Positions 16,530 to 25,671 of a stretch of 35,390 nt of DNA are shown in pieces; the stretch's first letter is position 1, and each line of letters begins with the position of its first letter. Location: assembly GCA_016217975.1 (NCBI GenBank), contig JACRFH010000065.1:1-35390 (forward strand), written 5' to 3'. The position numbers and the translations under genes are program-made. The stretch comes from Candidatus Kaiserbacteria bacterium (GTDB lineage: Bacteria; Patescibacteriota; Minisyncoccia; Phycocordibacterales; UBA2100). The notes below the pieces were generated by a model. The model ran no database searches and was not told the origin of the DNA. It saw nothing but the letters and a program-made list of their open reading frames with translations.

Positions 16530-16679
16530 CTACTTACGACCGCTATTTCTTCCAAAGCGTACTGAGCCACGACGCGTGCCTTTTGCCGCGAGCATCGCGT
16601 ACTTCGCTTTCAAGCGCTTGCCCGTCTTCCTCGAGCGCGACTTCTTGTTCTTGATATCCTGATTTGCTCGTTTTGCCAT
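16530..16679 (-). CDS. Small highly basic protein (49 aa)
   Basis: MAKRANQDIKNKKSRSRKTGKRLKAKYAMLAAKGTRRGSVRFGRNSGRK*; below the ORF-track length cut-off, complete ATG-to-stop. Confidence 0.55.
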   Translation of the reverse strand: MAKRANQDIKNKKSRSRKTGKRLKAKYAMLAAKGTRRGSVRFGRNSGRK

Positions 16680-16711
16680 TCGGAGACTATACCGTACTTC
16701 GTGAAATTCTC

Positions 16712-16975
16712 CTACCGATGCAGCCGATTCCAGATGTAGGCGAATGCATAGCCGATTACGTAGCCAATTATCGCAGTGATGATGATAAGAACTGCCGCAG
16801 CCGCGAGATCGAACGGACCGATGACAATCGGCATATGGATCATGTGCGCATAGAGGACGAAATCATAGATAGATTGGCCCCAGCCGAGCACGACGATAAG
16901 CGACCATACGATATGAAATCCGCCGAGAAAGATCGCAGTCGTGAGCGCGGTCTTTTGGACATTGAGTTGATTCAT
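16712..16975 (-). CDS. Small membrane protein
   Basis: 87 aa with two or three hydrophobic helices. Confidence 0.65.
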   Translation of the reverse strand: MNQLNVQKTALTTAIFLGGFHIVWSLIVVLGWGQSIYDFVLYAHMIHMPIVIGPFDLAAAAVLIIITAIIGYVIGYAFAYIWNRLHR

Positions 16976-17024
16976 ACTGATTGTGAATTCGTAATGACGA
17001 ACGAAACCCGATGCAGTTCGTGTA

Positions 17025-17237
17025 TCAACGGCGCTTGCTCTTTAGCTGATAATCCCGGCGCTCTTGCTCGCTGTATCCCTGTCGCTTCAACACGCGCGGT
17101 ATCTCTACACGAATTTTTTTCGGCTTTTTCACCAACTCCTTCGCTTTTCTCGCTTTCTCCTTAAGCCGCGGCGGGCGCGTAAGGTGCATCAATTCGCGGA
17201 GCTCTTTCTTCGTGCGCTTATTGGTAATTCTTTTCAT
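17025..17237 (-). CDS. Small highly basic protein
   Basis: 70 aa, Lys/Arg rich, MKRITNKRTKKELRELMHLTRPPRLKEKARKAK... Confidence 0.55.
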   Translation of the reverse strand: MKRITNKRTKKELRELMHLTRPPRLKEKARKAKELVKKPKKIRVEIPRVLKRQGYSEQERRDYQLKSKRR

Positions 17238-17245
17238 ATATGAAA

Positions 17246-17527
17246 TTATTTATCGCCACCTTTTGTCTCGTCTGGCTTGATCGGACTCAACATCGGCTCG
17301 TTGGAAAGTCGGCCGTCAATGACAATGTTGTTGTTCTTCTCTATCTCTTCAATCTGGAGACCCATCGCTCGAGAGATCTGCTTCGCGAGTGGAAGTGGCA
17401 AGATGTATGTGGAGAGCATGTCGCCGGATTGGAGCGTGAGATTCATGAGCCCATTGATGATGCGCAGATGCGACTTATCAACGAATATCTTCTCCGGCCC
17501 TGCATCAAAATCAAATGGAGGTTCCAT
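17246..17527 (-). CDS. Conserved hypothetical protein, possibly DUF3467-like
   Basis: 93 aa; FVDKSHLRIINGLMNLTLQSGDMLSTYILPLPLAKQISRAMGLQIEEIEKNN. Confidence 0.55.
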   Translation of the reverse strand: MEPPFDFDAGPEKIFVDKSHLRIINGLMNLTLQSGDMLSTYILPLPLAKQISRAMGLQIEEIEKNNNIVIDGRLSNEPMLSPIKPDETKGGDK

Positions 17528-17666
17528 ACCCGGTCAGTACAATTTGGCATAGTTTCTGCCGTTGTTCAACTCGACCAAAGCCCGAGCTTGTTCGGGAGAA
17601 TGAACTTCCCGCTCTTGTCTCGGACTTCTGAAACCAAGGCGATGCCAAATTGTCCTACCGGGCATA
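17525..17666. repeat. Intergenic long inverted-repeat element, copy 2
   Basis: Arms 17525..17550 CATACCCGGTCAGTACAATTTGGCAT and 17642..17666 ATGCCAAATTGTCCTACCGGGCATA. Confidence 0.8.
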
Positions 17667-18332
17667 TCATTTCACTCGTGAGAACGATATCTCCGGCATG
17701 CCAGCGGCATAGGCTTCTACCTGGTACTGCTGGAAAATAAATGTAACGCTATTTTTGCTTATGAGGAACGTCTGGTAATTCTCCAGAGTCGGCGTCGCGC
17801 CTTCGGGAAATTGCACTATGTCGAAGTCTTTTGTGAGCTGCTTCGTCGCCGCATCTGCGACTTCAGGCAGTGTCTTTCCAATGAGCGCGAGTGCTTCGTC
17901 AAGGGAAATCGGCACACCGCTCGAAGCATCAAAATTGAGACCGATCGCGATCGCATTCCCATGTGCGCCACCGGTATCTTGATAGAGAATCAATCTCGCA
18001 CTTACGATATCGGGCCCAATGTATGCTGAATCATATGAGCCGTCGAATTCATATTTGGGAAATCCAGGCTCGTTATACGGCGGAACCATCTTGAAATCTG
18101 TCACAGCTCTATCAACGATTGCTTTGATCTGGATATCCGCCGCAGGAATCCCAAATTGCGGATACGCGACATTGATGACATAGCCACTCGTCTCTTCCTG
18201 GACGGTCGATGTGGCAAGTGTGGCCTGTGCCGGCGCAAGAGATGGCCCAGGCATGCGGAAAACGAACACCGCGCCGAGCACGAGAGCAAGAATAGCGGCT
18301 ACGGTGATAAGGAAGGCAATGAAGCGAGGCAT
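17667..18332 (-). CDS. Membrane-anchored DUF3298/RsiV-like protein
   Basis: N-terminal TM, YQDTGGAHGNAIAIGLNFDASSGVPISLDEAL motif. Confidence 0.75.
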   Translation of the reverse strand: MPRFIAFLITVAAILALVLGAVFVFRMPGPSLAPAQATLATSTVQEETSGYVINVAYPQFGIPAADIQIKAIVDRAVTDFKMVPPYNEPGFPKYEFDGSYDSAYIGPDIVSARLILYQDTGGAHGNAIAIGLNFDASSGVPISLDEALALIGKTLPEVADAATKQLTKDFDIVQFPEGATPTLENYQTFLISKNSVTFIFQQYQVEAYAAGMPEISFSRVK

Positions 18333-18377
18333 ATACTACAGTTTAACAGAAACGGCAAAGATGGGTAGAATGGCCGA

Positions 18378-19013
18378 ATGATGAAGCTCGACGAGATCGC
18401 GATCAATATTGAGCTGGTGCTCGTGAGCCTCATCGAAGGCGTGGCACTTGTGACGCTTGCGGAGCACGCAGCGGAAATCTTGCATGGACCTGATGCGCTT
18501 GTCTCGATTCCATATATCCTCGCAGGCCTCGCAATAATCCTTGCCTTCTGGTCGCAATCAATCTTGCATGCAGTCTCATTCATCCGCTGGCCCGTGCGCG
18601 TCGAGCACATGTTCCTCTACTTTGTTGCAGGATTTATACAGGTGATCGCGTATACAAATATCGATGCCGCAACAGCATGGTTTTTCTGGTGGAGCATTTT
18701 TACACTCGTCGCACTTTTGATGTATGCACTTGATCTCCGCATCATCCGCGAGTCGCGTGCTCGATTCCCCGCCGTTTTTCTCGCAGAAGTGGAGCGACGA
18801 CATATTTATGAGATGAAATATCTCGTGCCAATCGCGCTTGTATTCAACGCGGGTGCGTTAGCATTCGCATTCTTTTTCCCAGAAACATTTTCCACGGGCA
18901 TCGGCTTTTTCGTCCTCGGCTCGCTCCAACTCCTCATCTCCCTCCTCGCAATCTACGACTGCACAAAGAATTTCCGCGATCGTAGCGCGATGATCGCAAA
19001 ATTGAACACCTAA
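18378..19013 (+). CDS. Multi-pass membrane protein
   Basis: 211 aa with several hydrophobic helices; no specific family recognised. Confidence 0.7.
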   Translation: MMKLDEIAINIELVLVSLIEGVALVTLAEHAAEILHGPDALVSIPYILAGLAIILAFWSQSILHAVSFIRWPVRVEHMFLYFVAGFIQVIAYTNIDAATAWFFWWSIFTLVALLMYALDLRIIRESRARFPAVFLAEVERRHIYEMKYLVPIALVFNAGALAFAFFFPETFSTGIGFFVLGSLQLLISLLAIYDCTKNFRDRSAMIAKLNT

Positions 19014-19041
19014 AATGGCAAGGTTCGACCTTGCCATTTTT
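19012..19041. terminator. Bidirectional terminator-like hairpin, copy 1
   Basis: AAAATGGCAAGGT-TCG-ACCTTGCCATTTTT between convergent genes. Confidence 0.8.
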
Positions 19042-19063
19042 GTTCCAAGTTTCGCAAAACTAA

Positions 19064-19432
19064 TTAGTTCAGCCAACTCCAAACTCTCGTCGCGAGTGGC
19101 AAGACGAGAAGTACGATTAGCATGTACGTACTGCTCTTGCCTGGGAAACGAAATCCGATCCATCTATAGACATAGTGATCGATGCAGGGCTCAGTGTACG
19201 TCGCCCTTCCTTCACGAGAGCGGCGTTTATTTTCCCAAGTGGTAAAAAGACATCCCCCAAAAAGCGGCCACGATCCCACCACTATGATCGCAAATATGAG
19301 TGTGCCGAGGCCGAGGTACGTTATAGAGATGCTTTCTGGATGTTGCAGCACATAATATGACAATTCAAATGAGACCGCGACGAACGTTGCAAAAATTACT
19401 ACATGCAATACCAGCATCTGCTTTGAGTTCAT
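19064..19432 (-). CDS. Small membrane protein (weakly DUF2784-like)
   Basis: 122 aa, three TM segments; its start overlaps the CFA-like stop (ATGA), implying co-translation. Confidence 0.6.
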   Translation of the reverse strand: MNSKQMLVLHVVIFATFVAVSFELSYYVLQHPESISITYLGLGTLIFAIIVVGSWPLFGGCLFTTWENKRRSREGRATYTEPCIDHYVYRWIGFRFPGKSSTYMLIVLLVLPLATRVWSWLN

Positions 19433-20757
19433 GTCCTATGTTGTATGACCCCAGGGATTTGAGTTGTCGATAATGTTGACGCAAACGGAACTTCGTACTC
19501 TTTCATATCCGACAGATCACAAGGTTTTTCATACAGAAAATTGCGCGTGCGTGGATAAGAATCATGCACACCTTTCACAAAAGTGATTTGGAATGCTTTG
19601 TGGTTGGTAACGCCCGATGCATAAAAAGATTCGCTTGCACCAACGTAGTAGATGTTCCACGTCCTGCGGAATTTCTCGTCAAATATCGTGGGATCAATTG
19701 CTTTGATCCGTTCCCAATTTTTGTTGAGATTACCGAGCATCGCGCGCATGGTATCTGCATAGAAGAAACTTGAATTCTCGATATCAACTGCGTGCAGGTC
19801 GTTGTCTTCCATTGCTCCCAAGACACGCGCAAGGCTCAACAAATAGCATCCGCGCCAAATATATTTTCCAACAAAATATTCCATCATCCGGTGGTTCATA
19901 TGGCCGGTAAATGTAATTACGCCAATTCCGCCGGGCTTGAGTGCGGAAGCAATATTCTCAAGCCATTCCCGATAGCAATTCATTCCGGCGTGTTCATAGA
20001 CGCCGAGCGAGACATATTTGTCGTATTGTTCTTTTTCCTCTCCAAGCACTCGCGCATCGCGTACAACATTTTTTATTTTTTTGCCGAGCCCCATCTTTTG
20101 AATGCGCTCTTCGAAAACTCTATTCTGCTCCGGAATGAGACCATAGTTCACGACGTTTGCCCCGTATCTCTTCGCCATGAGAAGCGCCATTGTGCCCCAT
20201 GCAGTACCGATTTCAACGACCTTATTGCCTGGCCTCAAGCATAACTTCTTACATATGTAATCGTATTTTTTGAATTGCGCTTCATTTTGGGTCTCCGCAC
20301 CAGTTTCATAATAGCCTTCCGTGTATCCGTATAGTTCTCCGTTCATCAAATGGAAAAATTCGGCGGGAAGATTGTAGTGGCGATAGAGATTATCGAGCTC
20401 GACTTTAAAGTCTTTATTATCGAGACGATATTCCTGAATGCGCTGTAAAGCCCATGCCAACGGATTGCTTCGCTTATATTCTTTCGGAATCGCATAGTTC
20501 ATTCGGACTAATTTTTCAAGGGCATCAGGGCCCTCAACATCTATCGTGCCATTTCTGTAGCTCTCGCAGAAACCAATGTAGTTGAAAATGAGTGTCCGCC
20601 ACTCGGCGCCACGAGTCTTGAATATCATCGTAATCTCGGGTTCTCCAGAGACAGGCCGGAACGAAGAGCCGTCCGCGAATATAACTTTCATCGGGTACGG
20701 CTTGCTGCTTTTGGGAAGCGTATACGAGAGCACCTTGCGGATGATAAACCGCTTCAT
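19429..20757 (-). CDS. Cyclopropane-fatty-acyl-phospholipid synthase family methyltransferase
   Basis: VVEIGTAWGTMALLMAKRYGANVVNYGLIPEQ, YDKYVSLGVYEHAGMNCYREWLENIASALKPGGIGVITFTGH, FRRTWNIYYVGASESFYASGVTNHKAFQITFVKG. Confidence 0.9.
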   Translation of the reverse strand: MKRFIIRKVLSYTLPKSSKPYPMKVIFADGSSFRPVSGEPEITMIFKTRGAEWRTLIFNYIGFCESYRNGTIDVEGPDALEKLVRMNYAIPKEYKRSNPLAWALQRIQEYRLDNKDFKVELDNLYRHYNLPAEFFHLMNGELYGYTEGYYETGAETQNEAQFKKYDYICKKLCLRPGNKVVEIGTAWGTMALLMAKRYGANVVNYGLIPEQNRVFEERIQKMGLGKKIKNVVRDARVLGEEKEQYDKYVSLGVYEHAGMNCYREWLENIASALKPGGIGVITFTGHMNHRMMEYFVGKYIWRGCYLLSLARVLGAMEDNDLHAVDIENSSFFYADTMRAMLGNLNKNWERIKAIDPTIFDEKFRRTWNIYYVGASESFYASGVTNHKAFQITFVKGVHDSYPRTRNFLYEKPCDLSDMKEYEVPFASTLSTTQIPGVIQHRT

Positions 20758-20789
20758 CGCCGGATTATCTCATAAGATTTCCACTCGTC

Positions 20790-22148
20790 ATGCCATCTCC
20801 TCGTGTTAAAGTTTCCCACATGTCGCGATATCAAAAGAAAAAAGAGCGTCTTGAGAGGCAGATGCGAGACGCGCCAAGCAGTGTGCACCTCGACAAATCT
20901 ACCAGCAATCTCTTTCGTATCCGCACAAATGCAGGTCAATGTTTGGATGTGCATGATTTTAATGAAGTCATATCCATAGACCCCAATAAAAAATGGGTCG
21001 AGGTCGAGGGAATGACAACTTACGAGAAATTAGTTGATGCCACGTTGCCATATGGACTCATGCCATCAGTCGTACCAGAGCTGAAGTCGATTACGGTAGG
21101 AGGCGCCGTCTCGGGCACAGGACTTGAGTCCTCATCGTTTCGTTTCGGCTTTGTACATGAAACTGTACTTGAAATGGACATATTGTTGCCCAAAGGGAAT
21201 GTTATTACTTGCACACCCGAAAACGAGTATCGAGATCTTTTCTTCGGCATCCCCAACTCATATGGCACGCTTGGGTATATTTTGCGGCTCAAAATAAAAA
21301 CGACGCCAATAAAGCCCTATGTGCATCTGGTGCACCGTCGCTTTAGCACGACTTCAGTGTATTTCGAGGCAATGAAAAAAGAAAGCGAAAAGAAAGCGGT
21401 TGATTTTATCGAGGGCATAGTTTTCTCTCCTGATACCAATGTTCTGACGCTCTCCACATTCTGTGATGAAGTACCCTATACGAGCGACTATACGTATATG
21501 AATATTTATTATCGTTCTGTTCTTGCACGCAACGAGGACTACTTAACAGTGCGCGACTATATCTGGCGCTTTGACACCGACTGGTTCTGGCGTTCTGACC
21601 TCTTTTATGCGCAGAATCCTCTCGTCCGACTTTTGTTGGGCCGAAAACGCTTGAATTCGGTATTCTTTACCAAAATCTTCCGATGGAATAGCCGGCTCAA
21701 GATCACCGAGCGCATCAATCAGTTCTTTGGTGTGCACAAAGAACAGATCGTCCAGGATGTAGAAGTGCCTATCCAACACGCGCCCGCTTTTCTTACATTT
21801 TTGCATGGCGAAATCAATATATTGCCAATCATGATAGGACCCGTGATTGGAAGCCCGGTGGGAATTGCACGCTTCCCGCTCTTCCCGCTTGATCCAAAAA
21901 CGTTGTACATAAATATTGGGTTCTACGGTATCCGCCGAACCGACTATCCAGAATGGCATTTAAACAAACTCGTCGAGAAGAAAGTACTCGAGTTGCATGG
22001 TGTCAAAATGCTGTATTCCAATTCATTCTATGACCAAGAAACATTTTGGAGACTGTATGGCGAAGATACGTACAAGATTCTTAAGCAAAAATACGACCCG
22101 ACGGGAAAATTAGTCGATCTCTATGCGAAGTGTGTAAAACGACTGTAG
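20790..22148 (+). CDS. FAD-binding oxidoreductase (DHCR24/BfaA-TmsA-like)
   Basis: VDVHDFNEVISIDPNKKWVEVEGMTTYEKLVDATLPYGLMPSVVPELKSITVGGAVSGTGLESSSFRFGFVHETVLEMDILLPKG FAD_binding_4 signature. Confidence 0.88.
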   Translation: MPSPRVKVSHMSRYQKKKERLERQMRDAPSSVHLDKSTSNLFRIRTNAGQCLDVHDFNEVISIDPNKKWVEVEGMTTYEKLVDATLPYGLMPSVVPELKSITVGGAVSGTGLESSSFRFGFVHETVLEMDILLPKGNVITCTPENEYRDLFFGIPNSYGTLGYILRLKIKTTPIKPYVHLVHRRFSTTSVYFEAMKKESEKKAVDFIEGIVFSPDTNVLTLSTFCDEVPYTSDYTYMNIYYRSVLARNEDYLTVRDYIWRFDTDWFWRSDLFYAQNPLVRLLLGRKRLNSVFFTKIFRWNSRLKITERINQFFGVHKEQIVQDVEVPIQHAPAFLTFLHGEINILPIMIGPVIGSPVGIARFPLFPLDPKTLYINIGFYGIRRTDYPEWHLNKLVEKKVLELHGVKMLYSNSFYDQETFWRLYGEDTYKILKQKYDPTGKLVDLYAKCVKRL

Positions 22149-22237
22149 AGATATTCAGACATCGTTGATCCGAATATTACTGCTCAAAACAACCACATGA
22201 CTCTCCTTCCGAGGCCGCGAATGGAGCGCTATATCTC

Positions 22238-22266
22238 AAATGGCAAGGTTCAACCTTGCCATTTTT
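22238..22266. terminator. Bidirectional terminator-like hairpin, copy 2
   Basis: AAATGGCAAGGT-TCA-ACCTTGCCATTTTT; almost identical to 19012..19041. Confidence 0.8.
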
Positions 22267-22431
22267 CTATTCGAAAATAGAAGGGGCAGTTTCCATATGC
22301 TTCATGCAATCTTGAAATTGAAAAGGGAGACACTGATTCGTTGGAAATACTCCAACAACCCAAACATAGGCCGCGAAACAAACCAAAGCGAGCGTGACGA
22401 GAAATAGCGGATTTCTGAATGTGTTCGGCAT
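22267..22431 (-). CDS. Small membrane protein (54 aa)
   Basis: MPNTFRNPLFLVTLALVCFAAYVWVVGVFPTNQCLPFQFQDCMKHMETAPSIFE*; one TM, two to three Cys; complete ORF below the track cut-off. Confidence 0.5.
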   Translation of the reverse strand: MPNTFRNPLFLVTLALVCFAAYVWVVGVFPTNQCLPFQFQDCMKHMETAPSIFE

Positions 22432-22433
22432 AA

Positions 22434-24812
22434 TTATTTGATTTTGAGAGTGGCGGGCCAGCGCCAGTTGCGGATTTCGGGCATGTCTTCGCCGTGAACG
22501 ATGACGTATGTGCGATGTTCGGCTAGTTTTTTGTCCATGAGCTTGAGAAGTGCTTTTTCTTTCGTGCCTTTTTTCGGCAAAGAATTAATGACGTACTGCA
22601 CTACGTGGTAGCGATCGATGGAATTCAAGACAGTCATATCAAACGGCGTTGTGGTCGTCCCCTCTTCCTGGTAGCCGTAGACATGCAGGTTTTCATGGTT
22701 GGGGCGACTATAGGTGATGCGGTGGATGAGCGAAGAATATCCGTGGAATACAAATGTGATCGGTTTGTTTTTTGTAAAGAGCTTCTCATATTCTTTGTCG
22801 TCGAGTCCGTGCGGATGATTCTTGCGCGGACGCAGTGTCATGAGATCAACGACATTTACAAAGCGCAGCTTGAGATCAGGTAAGTGTTCTCGAAGAATAG
22901 ACGCGGCGGCAAAGGCTTCTAGCGTTGGCACGTCGCCTGCGCATGCCAAGACCGCATCGGGCTCGCCGCTCGCGGTACTCGCCCACTTTACAATACCGAG
23001 ACCTTTTTTGCAGAGCACGGCAGCTTCGGCAAAAGTAAACCATTCGGGCATCGGATGCTTTCCCGCGACTACGATATTTATCTTGGCTGTACTCTTCATG
23101 CATGCGTCCATGACGGTAAGAAGTGTGTTGGAATCTGGAGGCAGATAGGCGCGCACGATGTCGGCTTTTTTGACGTAGATGTGATCGAGAAAACCGGGAT
23201 CTTGATGCGTAAAGCCGTTATGTCCCTGTCGCCACACGTGCGACGTAATCAGATAATTGAGCGAAGGAATGGGTTTACGCCATTTGATACCACTTGCGAT
23301 GTCGAGCCATTTTGCATGCTGGTTGAACATCGAATTGATGATGTGGACGAACGCTTCGTAGCACGTAAAGAGCCCGTGCCTGCCGGTCAAGATGTAGCCC
23401 TCGAGCCAACCTTCGCATTGATGTTCGCTAAGCACTTCCATGACGCGCCCCTCTCGTGCGGTGCTGTCGTCATCCTTGGTATAGCTGCCGAGCCACTGGC
23501 GATTGGTAACTTCAAAAACCGCGCCGAGGCCATTGGAAACGACTTCGTCCGGCCCAAAGAGACGGAAGTTTTTCATGTTTGACTTGATGACATCGCGCAG
23601 GTAGCGCGCGAACACTCTCGTTGCTCCTTCGCCGGGCTGCCCGTGCTGCGTAACGCGCACCGCATAGCGCTCAAGACTTGGAAGCTTCAAAGGCTTCATC
23701 AGGAGTCCGCCGTTGGCATGTGGATTTGCGCCCATGCGCTGTTTTCCATATGGAGCGAGCGCAGCGATCTCCGGCAACAGCTTCCCATATTTGTCGAACA
23801 ACTCTTCGGGGCGATAAGATCGCAGCCAATCCTCAAACTCCGCAAGATGCTTACTGTTGATCTTGAGGTCGGCATAGATGACCTGATGCGAGCGGTGTGT
23901 GCCGGTGTTGCGCCTGCCGTCTATCTTTTTCGGACCTGTCCAGCCTTTGGGCGTCTTCAGAATGATCATCGGCCAGCGCGGACGCGTCGTGACCCCCCGT
24001 GTGCGCGCATCTTTTTGAATACGACGGATTTCTTCAGTCGCGATATCGAGAGCTTGCGCCATCAGGCCGTGCATGAGCATTGGATCACTCCCTTCGACGA
24101 TACGGGGCTCGTAACCGTACCCGCGGAAAAGTTCCTCAAGCTCCTTGCGTGTGATACTCGAGAAAATCGTGGGATTCGCTATTTTGTGACCGTTCAAATG
24201 TAGTATCGGCAAAACCGCGCCGTCGTTTTTTGGATTCAGGAATTTATTGGAATGCCACGCGGTCGCAAGCGGGCCGGTCTCCGCTTCTCCATCCCCCACG
24301 ACGCATGCAGCGACGAGATCGGGATTGTCGAACACCGCGCCGTATGCGTGACTTAGTGAATAACCAAGCTCGCCGCCTTCGTGGATAGATCCCGGGCACT
24401 CCGGCGTCACGTGGCTCCCTACGCCGCCCGGATACGAAAACTGCTTGAAGAGCTTGCGCATGCCGCGCTCGTCCCTGCTGATTTCTGGATATGCCTCGGT
24501 ATAAGTTCCTTCGAGATAGGTGTTGGCAAGCAAGGCCGGCCCGCCATGCCCGGGGCCGGATATATAGAACATATCGAGGCCGTATTTTTTTATGATTCTA
24601 TTAAGGTGTACATAGATAAAATTCTGGCCCGGGCTAGTCCCCCAGTGGCCCATGAGAAGCGGCTTAATATCGCTTGAAGTAAGCGGACGCTTCAGAAGCG
24701 GATTATCGAACAAATAGATCTGCCCGATAGCAAGATAATTCGCCGCACGAAAATACGCGTCCATCTTTGCGACCTCGCTTTCCGGCAAATACTTTTGCTT
24801 TGGCACGGCCAT
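22434..24812 (-). CDS. xfp: D-xylulose 5-phosphate/D-fructose 6-phosphate phosphoketolase
   Basis: [69 protein letters not shown] motifs; start at [10 protein letters not shown] rather than the longer ORF. Confidence 0.97.
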   Translation of the reverse strand: MAVPKQKYLPESEVAKMDAYFRAANYLAIGQIYLFDNPLLKRPLTSSDIKPLLMGHWGTSPGQNFIYVHLNRIIKKYGLDMFYISGPGHGGPALLANTYLEGTYTEAYPEISRDERGMRKLFKQFSYPGGVGSHVTPECPGSIHEGGELGYSLSHAYGAVFDNPDLVAACVVGDGEAETGPLATAWHSNKFLNPKNDGAVLPILHLNGHKIANPTIFSSITRKELEELFRGYGYEPRIVEGSDPMLMHGLMAQALDIATEEIRRIQKDARTRGVTTRPRWPMIILKTPKGWTGPKKIDGRRNTGTHRSHQVIYADLKINSKHLAEFEDWLRSYRPEELFDKYGKLLPEIAALAPYGKQRMGANPHANGGLLMKPLKLPSLERYAVRVTQHGQPGEGATRVFARYLRDVIKSNMKNFRLFGPDEVVSNGLGAVFEVTNRQWLGSYTKDDDSTAREGRVMEVLSEHQCEGWLEGYILTGRHGLFTCYEAFVHIINSMFNQHAKWLDIASGIKWRKPIPSLNYLITSHVWRQGHNGFTHQDPGFLDHIYVKKADIVRAYLPPDSNTLLTVMDACMKSTAKINIVVAGKHPMPEWFTFAEAAVLCKKGLGIVKWASTASGEPDAVLACAGDVPTLEAFAAASILREHLPDLKLRFVNVVDLMTLRPRKNHPHGLDDKEYEKLFTKNKPITFVFHGYSSLIHRITYSRPNHENLHVYGYQEEGTTTTPFDMTVLNSIDRYHVVQYVINSLPKKGTKEKALLKLMDKKLAEHRTYVIVHGEDMPEIRNWRWPATLKIK

Positions 24813-24874
24813 AAAGGCAATATACACTGTCGTGCAAATCCGCCCAAATTGCACCAAAATGCTATAGTGCCGCC

Positions 24875-25492
24875 ATGGAGATACATACCGACAAGGTAGC
24901 GTTCCCCGCGCAGGTACCAACTCCGCTCTATGAGGCAAAGCTCATCGGGACGGCAGAGAATAAGGGCGAACAATTTGATATCTTTCTCGGTCTCGACAAA
25001 TCTATGGTTGAGAAATTAAAAAAACTCTCGCTCGATCCGAATGATCCGGAATTAGATGCAAATACGTCCGATAGAAAACGATTCGGCGAAGGATCGTACG
25101 AGGAGTGGTATGCAAAAAAGCGCGTCCCTTTCGCGCTCGTACATAAAACAACTGGGCAGCTCGCGGCTCTCACATGGTTTGGTCCGAAACCTCTGGGCCG
25201 CAAGTCTCTAAAATACCTCTCGAAAGAAGATCAAGAAAAAGAATCTGCGCAAACCGAGGATACTTGGCATCTTATTTCATATCGTTCGTACCCACCATTC
25301 CGAGGCACTGGAATAATGAAAGATTTCCTGCGCACAACAATGGAAACGTACCTGCATTATTTTCCCAATGCGCGACTATGGGCTGGAAGTAGCAGAAGTA
25401 ATCCCGCGTCGATCGCGCTCTCCGAAAGACTCGGCCTTACGATCGACGAATCCGCCTCCGACCCCGAATGGGTCGCGATGGTCAAAAAATAA
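24875..25492 (+). CDS. GNAT-like acetyltransferase
   Basis: 205 aa; [56 protein letters not shown]. Confidence 0.6.
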   Translation: MEIHTDKVAFPAQVPTPLYEAKLIGTAENKGEQFDIFLGLDKSMVEKLKKLSLDPNDPELDANTSDRKRFGEGSYEEWYAKKRVPFALVHKTTGQLAALTWFGPKPLGRKSLKYLSKEDQEKESAQTEDTWHLISYRSYPPFRGTGIMKDFLRTTMETYLHYFPNARLWAGSSRSNPASIALSERLGLTIDESASDPEWVAMVKK

Positions 25493-25496
25493 TCGG

Positions 25497-25616
25497 CTAC
25501 CGATCTTCTCGCAGGCGCTTACGAAGACGTTCTACCATCTCATCAACCATTTGATTTGTGAGAACACGCATCTCTTGTGAAGAATATCCTTCTTTTTCCC
25601 TATCAATTTTTTTCAT
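25497..25616 (-). CDS. Small charged protein (39 aa)
   Basis: MKKIDREKEGYSSQEMRVLTNQMVDEMVERLRKRLREDR*; complete ORF below the track cut-off. Confidence 0.35.
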   Translation of the reverse strand: MKKIDREKEGYSSQEMRVLTNQMVDEMVERLRKRLREDR

Positions 25617-25671
25617 ACACCGATCGTACGCGCCGAGAGAATATTGTCAACGCGATTTCTTCATCAAAATC

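Noticed and set aside
24813-24938. N-terminal extension of the phosphoketolase ORF.
   Set aside because: Overlaps the divergent gene starting at 24875 and lacks similarity to phosphoketolase; start placed at MAVPKQ.
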